Shown: positions 8,893 to 16,840 of the stretch, in pieces
Position numbering within the stretch: position 1 is the first letter of the stretch
How the letters are laid out: each line of letters begins with the position of its first letter
Source of the DNA: Actinernus sp. WN-2022
Taxonomy: Eukaryota; Cnidaria; Anthozoa; Actiniaria; Actinernidae
Length of the DNA stretch: 64,000 nt
Direction: 5' to 3'
Assembly (NCBI GenBank): GCA_030867875.1
Contig: JAOWCC010000763.1
Location: 1-64,000, forward strand
The notes under the pieces: generated by a model
What the model was told of the DNA's origin: nothing
What the model saw: only the letters and a program-made list of their open reading frames with translations
Database searches by the model: none
Made by a program: the position numbers and the translations under genes

Positions 8893-9303
8893 GCACTACA
8901 TGTTTTGCACACCGACCGCCCGCCCGCCCGTCCACGAGCGCGCGGAACACGTAAGGTATTTTCGAGCTCGATTTTGTATGGCTTTTAACGCCGTCCTGTC
9001 CTTGACATTAAATCCTCCGTTCATGAGATTCTGTGATTTTCTAAGTTACCTCAATGATCAGTGCCGTAATGCGTAAAACATTCAATTTCCAACTTTAATT
9101 TCCGTTACATCTTCGGTTCTTTCTGTTGTATGCCGTCACCTTTTCCGTTACATATGCGCGTGCAATAGCCCACTTCCGTGATATGCTTTACTTGTCACGC
9201 ACAAAGGTTTCAGTACGAGGCTACGTGCTAAATTAAATTTATTTTTTTCTCTGTGAAAATATAACACTAGCTTTCTCCAGTGTAAACTATTCATTCCCCG
9301 CAG
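8893..9303. other. Unassigned DNA between the two minisatellites
   Basis: The first 60 bases are GC-rich with a CCCG/CCGC run near 8917-8930. The rest is ordinary AT-rich sequence. No LINE reverse-transcriptase motif was recognised, although LINE sequence lies on both sides in the same orientation. Confidence 0.4.
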
Positions 9304-9410
9304 CACAGATTCACAACGTAAGAAATTCGGAAAACAAATTAACCCTACCTAAACCACGAACTGACTACTTAAAGCGTAGCTTTAGTTATGGTGGGGCCCT
9401 ATTATGGAAT
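9304..9410 (+). pseudogene. LINE ORF2 C-terminal motif
   Basis: In one open frame the translation reads IHNVRNSENKLTLPKPR, then TDYLKRSFSYGGALLWNN. The R-N-S-x-N-K, P-x-PR-T, SFSY-x-GA-x-LWN pattern is the usual C-terminal signature of CR1/L2-like LINE ORF2 proteins, downstream of the reverse transcriptase. It has the same strand as the 7570-7969 fragment and the expected order, so both could be parts of one element with an internal loss. Immediately after LWNN the reading frame enters the 39-bp minisatellite. Confidence 0.75.
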
Positions 9411-11509
9411 AATCAGCTGGGGCAACAGAAGAGAGTGTTATACCATCATATGGCCAGCGGGCAACAGGAGAGAGTGTTATACCATCACATGGCCAGCGGG
9501 CAACAGCAGAGAGTGTTATACCATCACATGGCCAGCGGGCAACAGGAGAGAACGTTATACCATCATATGGCCAGCGGGCAATAGGAGAGAGTGTTATACC
9601 ATCACATGGCCAGCGGGCAATAGGAGAGAGTGTTATACCATCACATGGCCAGCGGGCAACAGGAGAGAGTGTTATACCATCACATGGCCAGCTGGGGCAA
9701 TAGGAGAGTGTGTTATACCATCACATGGCCAGCGGGCAACAGAAGAGAGTGTTATACCATCATATGGCCAGCGGGCAACAGGAGAGAGTGTTATACCATC
9801 ACATGGCCAGCGGGCAACAGAAGAGAGTGTTATACCATCACATGGCCAGCGGGCAACAGAAGAGAGTGTTATACCATCATATGGCCAGCGGGCAACAGGA
9901 GAGAGTGTTATACCATCACATGGCCAGCGGGCAACAGCAGAGAGTGTTATACCATCACATGGCCAGCGGGCAACAGGAGAGAACGTTATACCATCATATG
10001 GCCAGCGGGCAATAGGAGAGAGTGTTATACCATCACATGGCCAGCGGGCAATAGGAGAGAGTGTTATACCATCACATGGCCAGCGGGCAACAGGAGAGAG
10101 TGTTATACCATCACATGGCCAGCTGGGGCAATAGGAGAGTGTGTTATACCATCACATGGCCAGCGGGCAACAGAAGAGAGTGTTATACCATCATATGGCC
10201 AGCGGGCAACAGGAGAGAGTGTTATACCATCACATGGCCAGCGGGCAACAGCAGAGAGTGTTATACCATCACATGGCCAGCGGGCAACAGGAGAGAACGT
10301 TATACCATCATATGGCCAGCGGGCAATAGGAGAGAGTGTTATACCATCACATGGCCAGCGGGCAACAGGAGAGAACGTTATACCATCACATGGCCTGCGG
10401 GCAACAGGAGAGAGTGTTATACCATCATATGGCCAGCGGGCAACAGAAGAGAGTGTTATACCATCACATGGCCAGCGGGCAATAGGAGAGAGTGTTATAC
10501 CATCACATGGCCAGCGGGCAACAGGAGAGAGTGTTATACCATCACATGGCCAGCGGGCAACAGGAGAGAACGTTATACCATCATATGGCCAGCGGGCAAC
10601 AGGAGAGAACGTTATACCATCACATGGCCAGCGGGCAACAGGAGAGAACGTTATACCATCACATGGCCAGCGGGCAACAGGAGAGAACGTTATACCATCA
10701 CATGGCCAGCGGGCAACAGAAGAGAGTGTTATACCATCACATGGCCAGCGGGCAACAGGAGAGAATGTTATACCATCATATGGCCAGCGGGCAATAGGAG
10801 AGAGTGGTATACCATCACATGGCCAGCGGGCAACAGAAGAGAGTGTTATACCATCACATGGCCAGCGGGCTACAGAAGAGAGTGTTATACCATCACATGG
10901 CCAGCGGGCAATAGGAGAGAGTGTTATACCATCACATGGCCAGCGGGCAATAGGAGAGAGTGTTATACCATCATATGGCCAGCGGGCAACAGGAGAGAAC
11001 GTTATACCATCACATGGCCAGCGGGCAACAGGAGAGAGTGTTATACCATCATATGGCCAGCGGGCAATAGGAGAGAGTGTTATACCATCACATGGCCAGC
11101 GGGCAACAGGAGAGAGTGTTATACCATCACATGGCCAGCGGGCAATAGGAGAGAGTGTTATACCATCACATGGCCAGCGGGCAATAGGAGAGAGTGTTAT
11201 ACCATCATATGGCCAGCGGGCAATAGGAGAGAGTGTTATACCATCACATGGCCAGCGGGCAACAGGAGAGAACGTTATACCATCATATGGCCAGCGGGCA
11301 ATAGGAGAGAGTGTTATACCATCACATGGCCAGCGGGCAACAGGAGAGAACGTTATACCATCACATGGCCTGCGGGCAACAGGAGAGAACGTTATACCAT
11401 CATATGGCCAGCGGGCAACAGAAGAGAGTGTTATACCATCACATGGCCAGCGGGCAATAGGAGATAGTGTTATACCATCACATGGCCAGCGGGCAACAGG
11501 AGAGAGTGA
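9411..11509 (+). repeat. 39-bp minisatellite, about 53 copies plus a partial unit
   Basis: The common unit is 39 bp, starts GGCCAGCGGGCAACAGGAGA and ends with GTTATACCATCACAT. It encodes GQRATGESVIPSH in one frame. Three units are 41 bp with AGCTGGGG in place of AGCGGG: the first unit at 9411 and those at 9686 and 10117. The first unit joins the LINE C-terminal frame, so the 41-bp form is likely ancestral. Between 9452 and 11484 exactly 52 units fit (two of 41 and fifty of 39 bp). Two forward frames stay open over long stretches, the longest 631 codons. Variants (CAACAG/CAATAG, GAGAGTG/GAGAACG, CACAT/CATAT) form block patterns. Confidence 0.95.
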
Positions 11510-11635
11510 TGCCTGTTCCCACTAGCTAGCAGAGAAGTACATAGCCTAATTACCTGTAACCTGTGGCAGCACCGAGTCTTAAAATGCAAGTTCTAATTTA
11601 TTTATTTATTTATTTTTTATTTCGTGTAGCAAAAT

Positions 11636-11752
11636 TTATGCGCATGCGTTTAAAGGTCAAATTCACACCAATCAGATTGCACTGTGCTGGTCACGCAACA
11701 ATCGCCAGGTTAATTTATTTACATAATTTAATACAGTAAATCAAGATGGTGG
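11636..11752 (+). promoter_or_regulatory. Promoter-like segment (NRF1, CCAAT, YY1 sites)
   Basis: ATGCGCATGCGT at 11638-11649 matches the NRF1 palindrome. CCAATCAG at 11668-11675 is a strong CCAAT/NF-Y box. CAAGATGGTGG at 11742-11752 resembles a YY1 initiator site. All lie within 115 bp, in the spacing usual for TATA-less animal promoters, and a splice donor (CAAAT|GTAAGC, near 11801) follows. A short TTTA microsatellite lies just upstream (11597-11618). LINE 5' ends can also carry YY1 sites, so a transposon promoter is the main alternative. Confidence 0.45.
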
Positions 11753-11826
11753 AGGGCCCGCGAGGAACTTTCTCTCTCATTTGGAGTCCCATCTCTCAAA
11801 TGTAAGCAGTTTAATGTTTTATTTAA

Positions 11827-11908
11827 CTTCACTCGTGCGAAAGCCTTCCAACAGGCTCAGGATATTGCTTCACTCGTGCGAAAGCCTTCCAACAGGCTCA
11901 GGATATTT
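11827..11908 (+). repeat. Perfect 41-bp tandem duplication
   Basis: Two adjacent 41-bp copies, each starting CTTCACTCGTGCGAAAGCC and ending in CAGGATATT, differ only at the final base. It lies in the presumed intron between the promoter-like segment and the next exon candidate. Perfect identity suggests a recent event. Confidence 0.9.
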
Positions 11909-11954
11909 CAACTGGCGCTATTGTCGGAGCCGAAGGACCGCGTTTTTTACCCAG

Positions 11955-12192
11955 ATGGCCAGTGATTTTATATACGATACGTACGATGACCTGAAGCCAG
12001 TGAAGAAGCCAGGATCCGGAAAGCTAAAATTCGAAGAAATATATATTGGAATCTATAAACCATCGGCTCGCTGTGCTGCATTTGAAGGTACTTCAAGAGC
12101 AATATTATGAGTCTCTTAAAAACTGTCAGAGATTTAAATTTACCGTAAGTTGGATCGACCACTTAAATGAGGCAGAGACAGTCAGAGAGTAT
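11955..12192 (+). pseudogene. Unrecognised coding exon candidate with one frameshift
   Basis: A pyrimidine tract and CCCAG acceptor (11941-11954) sit directly before ATG at 11955. The frame opens MASDFIYDTYDDLKP, then VKKPGSGKLKFEEIYIGIYK, up to about 12065. Coding character then continues in the next frame as KVLQEQYYESLKNCQRFKF and WIDHLNEAETVREY until a stop near 12192. A single indel near 12070-12090 would join them. A possible donor (GAAG|GTACTT near 12088) and a stronger one (ACC|GTAAGT near 12145) are alternatives. I do not recognise the protein. It could be a host exon with a sequencing indel, or a decayed transposon ORF1. Confidence 0.35.
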
Positions 12193-12279
12193 TGAGATCA
12201 AGTTATTTCGTTCCAGCGAGGATATTGACCTAGCGGAAACGGTACAAGCTGTCGAAGGATTTTACTTATAACCATCCAC

Positions 12280-12823
12280 GTCTACTTAACAACAGGAATA
12301 GTTATGTGCCAAGGCATGGGCAAAGATTACAGATGAAAGTAGAGAACTTTATGAATGAAGAAACAGGTCACGCGCGACATGCTTGAGAACATGTTCAACA
12401 CTTTATGTTATACTAAGAAAACAAAACAAGTTACAGAGCCTGCAAGTTCACAAGTCAATGAAAAACCCCAAGGCCTGTAGTTTTGGATCAACATATCCTT
12501 GAAACTCCAAAAGCAACATACACATGAGTCAAATTCAAACCGGAAGAGACGGAATTCTTTAGATTCTTCAGGAGGATTGTTAGCCCGCAATAAAAACTCT
12601 CGCTGATTTAATGACCTTGATTTGTAACATGGAGGCTGACCTAAATGATATGCGTAATGAATTTTTACTCTCATCACATCAAAACACGAATCAAGAAACG
12701 AAACTCAGTCATTTGGAAGACAAATTAGTGCAGCAAGATAATATATACAAGACCGAAATCAAGATGCTGTCATCACGTATTATTGACCTAGAAGTTGAAA
12801 ATGGCGAGTTGAAAGCGGTATAA
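12280..12823 (+). pseudogene. Decayed coding region with C-terminal coiled coil
   Basis: Coding-like stretches appear in changing frames: PRLLNNRNSYVPRHGQR near 12285, then RDMLENMFNTLCYTKKTKQV near 12380, and NRKRRNSLDSSGGLLARN near 12545. An intact frame from 12611 to 12823 reads MEADLNDMRNEF and SHLEDKLVQQDNIYKTEIKM, with leucines and isoleucines spaced as in a coiled coil, and ends LEVENGELKAV. Stops and shifts separate the parts. The layout (basic, Ser-rich, then coiled coil) would suit an ORF1-like protein of a LINE, but no defining domain is visible, and a decayed host gene is possible. It may belong with the exon candidate at 11955. Confidence 0.35.
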
Positions 12824-12841
12824 TAAAGCTGAGATGAACTA

Positions 12842-12984
12842 TGTCAAACACGAATTGGAGTCTTTCATCAGGGTTCCAAATATTGAGAAAACAAATGAAA
12901 CCCGAGAGGCGTAGCCTCGAGGGTTTTATTGTTTTCGAAATATTTGGAATCCCCTGATGAAAGACGAACAATGAGTGTTTGACA
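12842..12984. mobile_element. Small foldback element
   Basis: TGTCAAACAC at the left edge is matched by GTGTTTGACA at the right. Pairing continues inward through TCTTTCATCAGGG / CCCCTGATGAAAGA and CCAAATATT / AATATTTGG to a central near-palindrome, CCGAGAGGCGTAGCCTCGAGG. The whole 143 bp can fold into one long imperfect hairpin. No target duplication was seen. It sits right after the coiled-coil frame, whose stop it follows by about 20 bases. Confidence 0.7.
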
Positions 12985-13120
12985 GGTCTTCTCATGCGAA
13001 TGCAAAAACGACAATTTACATACGTTTCTTTTCAAACTTCATTAGCAAGTATTGTTTACCATTTGACTGTTGTATCTAATTATTCAATAGATGGTTTTTT
13101 ATTCTTTTTTGATGGCAGTG

Positions 13121-13217
13121 ATTTCAACTAGCGTACTAGTAGAGTAGTGGACAAGAGTTAGTACAAGCAGTCGGAAGGGCCGTGGTTCGAACTCCAGTGG
13201 AGGCAGACTTTTTCTTT
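13121..13217 (+). other. tRNA-like segment with A and B box (possible SINE head)
   Basis: TAGCGTACTAGTAGAGTAG (from 13129) resembles a tRNA A box and D arm, and GTGGTTCGAACTCC (from 13192) resembles a B box and T loop. A T run that could end Pol III transcription begins at 13213. The boxes are about 65 bases apart, longer than in a simple tRNA, and the T stem pairs poorly. It is therefore more likely a tRNA-derived SINE or pseudogene than a working tRNA. No anticodon is proposed. Confidence 0.35.
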
Positions 13218-13277
13218 CTATGTCATTCTTTATTTCTTTACTTCTTCGCTCCTTACTTGTAGTTTATCAGTATGTAA

Positions 13278-13505
13278 TTAGTTAGTGGTCATGAATATGA
13301 TGATTAAGAAATATTGATCACTAGGGTTGGAAATATGATCAAACACTAGTGCGTTTGGAACTGGTGTTTCGTTGGATGTCAAGATGCATCCACCTGACGA
13401 AGCTTCTTCGCCCGGTATCAAGACCCATGCATGTGACCAAATGCAGTTCCTCCATTGGATGACTATCTCATGAATTATTAATGAGTTTGAGAACCGACTT
13501 TCAAC
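13278..13505 (-). CDS. Possible third exon of the minus-strand membrane-protein gene
   Basis: On the minus strand a T-rich tract ending TTTTTTTAAAG (acceptor AG just right of 13505) is followed by an open frame of 75 codons in the phase left by the exon at 14107-14195. It starts VESRFSNSLIIHEIVIQWRN and ends at a stop near 13278. The frame has two Cys and no recognised domain. The phase fit has a one in three chance of being accidental. Kept only as a weak candidate. Confidence 0.18.
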   Translation of the reverse strand, partial: VESRFSNSLIIHEIVIQWRNCIWSHAWVLIPGEEASSGGCILTSNETPVPNALVFDHISNPSDQYFLIIIFMTTN

Positions 13506-14106
13506 CTTTAAAAAAATAATCAAGAATACAAGACAATGAAACACCAAGGTCTCCAGTGTTCCGAGACTACCCAACCTACTGAAGCTTATCAGTTTGTTCA
13601 AGAGCCATCTTTCTTACATGACAACCCGATCCCTATTCATCAGAATACATTTTCTGTGCTAAATGACGAGAGTTTACAATCACCTGACCGACAACCCACT
13701 ACTAAAGAAAGGGACCATGAAGTACAGTAGTACGGTTAATTCTCGGGTTCAAAACAATGAATATATATATGCCTGCTCAAATGCAGTGTGTTAAACGAAT
13801 AAGTAGTGTTTAAATTAAAAGGTCAACATACGAGAAAAACACAAATATAAAGTCACCGCGCTACCGGCCACTGCTAAATTCAGCTAATAATTCTTCCCTT
13901 TGGTTATTACTAAGAGGATTTCAAATGAAAGTGTATTTCATCTTCAATCTCACGTGGCCTGAGTGAAAGCCCAGATGGGCTCTTGTTTAAAACTTATTGG
14001 ACCCATGTCGAAGTACTTTCACATACAAAACACCAATAAAAATGTGTCTGTCTGTTACGCCATGTTTAAATTAGTCTGGCGAGCTTGTGAGTATTGTTTC
14101 ACCAAC
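13506..14106. other. Intron-like or intergenic stretch with second dispersed hairpin repeat
   Basis: No convincing gene was seen. The segment holds a short plus-strand open frame (13536-13730) without recognisable features and the second copy of the 33-base dispersed hairpin repeat (13956-13988). If the minus-strand exons belong together, this lies in an intron. Confidence 0.4.
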
Positions 14107-14195
14107 CTTAAATGAAGTGCTTAAAGAGGCCACTGCCTCCTCAAGGTCTCGTAACTTTTCCATGATGTCGAGTACTTGGTCTGATGAGATATTAC
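14107..14195 (-). CDS. Exon 2 of a membrane protein: coiled-coil stalk
   Basis: This minus-strand exon is bounded by GGCAG| on its 5' side and AAG|GTTGGT on its 3' side. Together with the single G left over from the upstream exon it encodes exactly 30 residues, starting GNISSDQVLDIMEKLRDLEE. Hydrophobic residues V, I, L, L, V, L, F fall at heptad positions a and d for three full turns, a clean coiled coil as expected for a trimer or dimer stalk. It ends in phase 0. The phase agreement with the exon at 14845-15265 and the regular heptad are the evidence for a real spliced gene. The next exon and the extracellular head are not identified with confidence. Confidence 0.5.
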
Positions 14196-14427
14196 CTGCC
14201 GACACAAACCAAAGGAGATTGTCTTTTGACTATTCAATTAGCCTATTCCTTAATTTTTAACTGACCCTTTTTCTATTTGTTTAAATGGTGTAATTATTAT
14301 TTTCATTTTGAGGTACAAAAATTGTTTTTAACTGACCTGGGTTAGACATGACGACTGAACTGTTTTGGAATACGAGTATTTGTTAAGTCAGTAACTCTAT
14401 CCAACTAACATTACTATACAACAATCG

Positions 14428-14469
14428 TGATTATATCCATTAACACTGTTGATTATATCCATTAACACT
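14428..14469 (+). repeat. 22-bp tandem duplication
   Basis: TGATTATATCCATTAACACT occurs twice with a period of 22 bases. It lies in the presumed intron between the two minus-strand exons. Confidence 0.85.
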
Positions 14470-14844
14470 AAGTATTACTCAGCAAGAGAGGTCGGTAATC
14501 CCTCGAGGAGAGGTCGCTCACGCGATCACTTGGACAAGGTCCACCTTTGATCAGATCAAAACTTGATAACAACCGACTGATACCAAGAGTGCAGTGATTA
14601 GCCCAATGGCAATGAAATAAATATATTTACACGTGTAATTTAGTTCCGCCAATGTTCAAGTGTAGAAACAATGGTAGAACTCGTCACTTGTAATTTTTAT
14701 TGCCTCTGCTTGGAATGCCTGCAAGGACGTACCGTTCAAACATATGAGTGACTAGAATTCAGTTGACTTTCAATTAACGAACGTGCATGCCACATATTTA
14801 AGTGATAAAATGCTTTTATTACATTCTCTACTGTTACCACCTAC

Positions 14845-15265
14845 CTTGTCTAGTTCGTGAAACACGGCAGTTGCACGATTCCTTAACAACGTGGAGAATA
14901 ATTGTTAAAACAAATGTTGTTCCGCTAAACATAATCAACGCCACCACAGTCACAAGAAGAAGTGAAGATTGTTTACGTAAAGTACTAAGTTCGCGTGAGA
15001 ATGGCCGTACAAATTCACCCATTGATGATCTTGTTGTAAGCAACTCTTGCACAGGAGTTTGTCTTGTAGATGGTGAAACAGTACCGTCACTCACTTGTAT
15101 CGAACCATTCTTTGTACTACATAACGGTCCATCGACCAGCTCACAGAGCTCATGAACATCTTTTTCGTGACAGGAGTGAATAGGAAGAGTGTTGGGGTGA
15201 TCGCTTGGAGATTCCCCACAGCATATTTTGGTCGACTTGGAAGGATTAAGCCAAGTGCGGGACAT
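14845..15265 (-). CDS. Exon 1 of a single-pass membrane protein
   Basis: A minus-strand ATG at 15265 opens 140 codons that end at CAAG|GTAGGT, a good splice donor, with GT at 14844-14843. There is no N-terminal signal peptide. Residues 1-100 are hydrophilic, Ser/Thr-rich and hold several Cys (for example CC at 15-16). Residues 101-127 form one strongly hydrophobic segment starting SLLLVTVVALIM, preceded by RK and followed by KESCNC. The next exon fits in phase and adds a coiled coil. This is the layout of type II membrane proteins with a multimeric stalk, such as TNF ligands, scavenger receptors or membrane collagens. The family is inferred from layout only; the extracellular domain is not seen. 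This start is the first ATG of the frame. Confidence 0.55.
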
Positions 15266-15736
15266 TTCCTAACTGGTGACGAACAGAACGAGCTCGGAGC
15301 TCAAGATAACTTCAATTTCAGTAAATAAAGTAGATGTAAATTTCTTGTTGTTAAATCGTGTGTTTGTCTCGTTAGGTGATACGCGGATCATGATCTATCT
15401 CCATATAACATGGTAACTTTATACTGGGATTGATGGTGAGAAGGAAAACAATAGAAAATCAACAGCATGTATCTATCGAGTACTTACGTGATATCCGAGT
15501 CATGCATCACATTCATCTTTATCGGTTACAGTTCCTACACGCACAGATCCCTGCAGGGTATATATCATCGACTTTGTTTCACAAGCTCTCCCGGCCATAT
15601 TCACCCAAAAAACAAAGATGCTTTGCTGTTCATCACTCGATTTGCGTGACAGAACCCAGAAATCCGACAAATATCACGCAATAAGGTTTCTGACTCGCTT
15701 CGCGCGCTCTAGTAACACTCCGCGTGATCAGGCAAA
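15266..15736 (-). other. Presumed 5' leader of the minus-strand gene
   Basis: This lies between the TATA box on the minus strand and the exon 1 ATG. It holds no clear coding exon. A short upstream frame (MAGRACETKSM, ATG near 15594) and an 84-codon frame on the opposite strand show no recognisable features. A leader intron is possible. Confidence 0.3.
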
Positions 15737-15773
15737 CTGACTCAGTTCTGAGCCACGCTGTCCTCATTTTATA
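15737..15773 (-). promoter_or_regulatory. TATA box and AP-1-like site on the minus strand
   Basis: TATAAAA reads on the minus strand at 15773-15767. About 30 bases downstream lies TGAGTCA (an AP-1 type site) near 15743-15737, roughly where a start site would fall. It points toward the exon at 15265. A single TATA match has weak predictive value. Confidence 0.3.
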
Positions 15774-16150
15774 CGAGAGGCCCAAAAAGTATCATGTGCA
15801 TTTTATGTGACGTTGAGGTGATCGTATTCCATCTCCAGAAAAATCGAATGGATATACGCAGTTGAAGTGTTAGCCTGCTGTGCAGACGTATTTTTTCACT
15901 CTCATAAATTCCAGCAAAATGTTTGCCCTCTGTGGAGTTCCCAGCTTTACAGTAATTGTATGGCGCTATAGTTTTCAAAGTTCAATATCTTCGCGCACGC
16001 TAATATTCCCAAGCTACACTCTATGCGTGTAGAATAAGACAATTAAGAATGAAAAGTCCGAAGACTACAGCAAAGCTGATATACAACGTAAAATTCTAAC
16101 AAAAAGCACTACGGTTAGCTAGGCCTGACACGAAAAGCGCTCGGACTAGA
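15774..16150. other. Non-coding stretch, nothing recognised
   Basis: No gene or repeat was recognised. The right part, from about 16090, is probably the downstream flank of the ribozyme-bearing element on the minus strand. Confidence 0.4.
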
Positions 16151-16207
16151 TTGCAGCCATAGACAGCTGTTTCGTTCTTATTAGAACTCGTCAGTATGGC
16201 ATAGCAA
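16151..16207 (-). ncRNA. Type I hammerhead ribozyme
   Basis: All core elements are present in order on the minus strand. Helix I is GCCAUA/UAUGGC (6 bp), then an internal loop UAU/U, then UUGC/GCAA. The core CUGACGA is at 16194-16188, matching CUGANGA. Helix II is GUUCU/AGAAC with an AAUA loop (16187-16174). The second core block is GAAA (16173-16170). Helix III is the self-complementary ACAGCUGU (16170-16163), followed by the GUC cleavage triplet at 16164-16162, so self-cleavage is predicted between 16162 and 16161. Helix III is too short for a stable monomer but would make 8 bp in a dimer, as known for hammerheads of Penelope-like elements and small retrozymes in animals. It probably belongs to such an element, whose ends I cannot place. 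Confidence 0.88.
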
Positions 16208-16590
16208 ACAGTACGCGGACTTCGGTGCCAATGCACTACCGACCCGGACTGCGATAAGAAGCATCTAGTTACGAGCTCACAGAAAGGCTTGGTTATCGGG
16301 TCACACGTCATTACGTGTGGCGAAAAGCCAAAAACCAGACTCGTTGTCTTTGTTTTGAGGCCTATAAACTATGGGGGCTGATCAAAGCCAGGTCCCGGCT
16401 ATTCGCTCCTCGACTCTTGTCGCTTCGCTCCTCGGCGCCTAACTTTCGCGAATGGGACAGTAGAACCTCTGGTACCCAGGGTAGCTAATCCACAGATCGA
16501 ATTGGAATTTAGTGTGTTTTTGCGGAGGGAGGAAACTCCTATGGCATGATTCTTTGCTGAAATGAATTTCAAGGACGCCGTAATAAAGAT
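16208..16590. other. Flank between the ribozyme and the satellite array
   Basis: No gene was recognised. The part up to about 16320 probably belongs to the ribozyme-bearing element. The last 200 bases look like unique sequence and run directly into the satellite at 16591, with no target duplication or degenerate satellite copies at the edge. Confidence 0.4.
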
Positions 16591-16656
16591 ATCTAGCATG
16601 TTTTCACAAAAGGGGGTGTTAGGTTCAAAGGCTCCTTTTGTGAAAACATGCTAGAT
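16591..16656. repeat. 66-bp foldback hairpin at the array edge
   Basis: The arms ATCTAGCATGTTTTCACAAA (plus AGG) and their exact reverse complement enclose a loop of about 20 bases. This is the first base of satellite homology: the left neighbour is unique sequence ending AATAAAGAT. Inside the array the same hairpin occurs 41 more times, always between the end of a B and the start of an A module, where the arms extend further through ACACAAG/CTTGTGT. Confidence 0.92.
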
Positions 16657-16840
16657 CTTGTGTACCTTACAATCTTCAAAGTGGTGTCATTTCTCGAGCT
16701 TTTGATGGATTTCGATGTACTACACGTCAAAACAACGGTCTCTTCCAGTACTTTAAGAATAGCGTGCCAGTTTTGCCGTATTTGGAGTAGAAAACCCGAA
16801 AATGTGGTTTTTGTAAGCTAACCTGAATCTCTCAAAGTTA
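16657..16840 (+). repeat. Satellite module A, first-position type (184 bp exemplar)
   Basis: It begins CTTGTGTACCTTACAATC and ends CTCTCAAAGTTA. A modules that directly follow a B carry GTGGTGTCAT near base 24. The 184-bp length is close to a nucleosome repeat. Recurrent variants mark subsets: GAATAGCG here and at 42202 and 59632, CGGGCTC for CGGTCTC in twelve copies, AAAATCCG for AAAACCCG in five. Confidence 0.95.

Noticed and set aside
9411..11509. Repeats resembling a CRISPR array
   Set aside because: Units are contiguous with no unique spacers, and the context is animal LINE sequence. This is a minisatellite.
13536..13730. 64-codon plus-strand open frame MKHQGLQCSE...
   Set aside because: A faint resemblance to LINE ORF1 tails (NTFSVLNDE) is too short to support a call.
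14180..14190. CTGATGA strings at 12955 and 14181 as further hammerhead cores
   Set aside because: Neither is followed by a stem and GAAA block, and no helix I or cleavage triplet can be paired.
15430..15684. 84-codon plus-strand open frame
   Set aside because: There is no domain and no conserved feature, and it lies in the presumed leader of the minus-strand gene.
16096..16311. 71-codon minus-strand open frame across the ribozyme
   Set aside because: The RNA structure explains the sequence constraint better, and the frame has no recognised protein feature.
16711..16727. TTCGATGTACTACACG in module A as a CENP-B box
   Set aside because: It keeps TTCG and the central A but lacks the CGGG half of the box. 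The match is too weak to support CENP-B binding.
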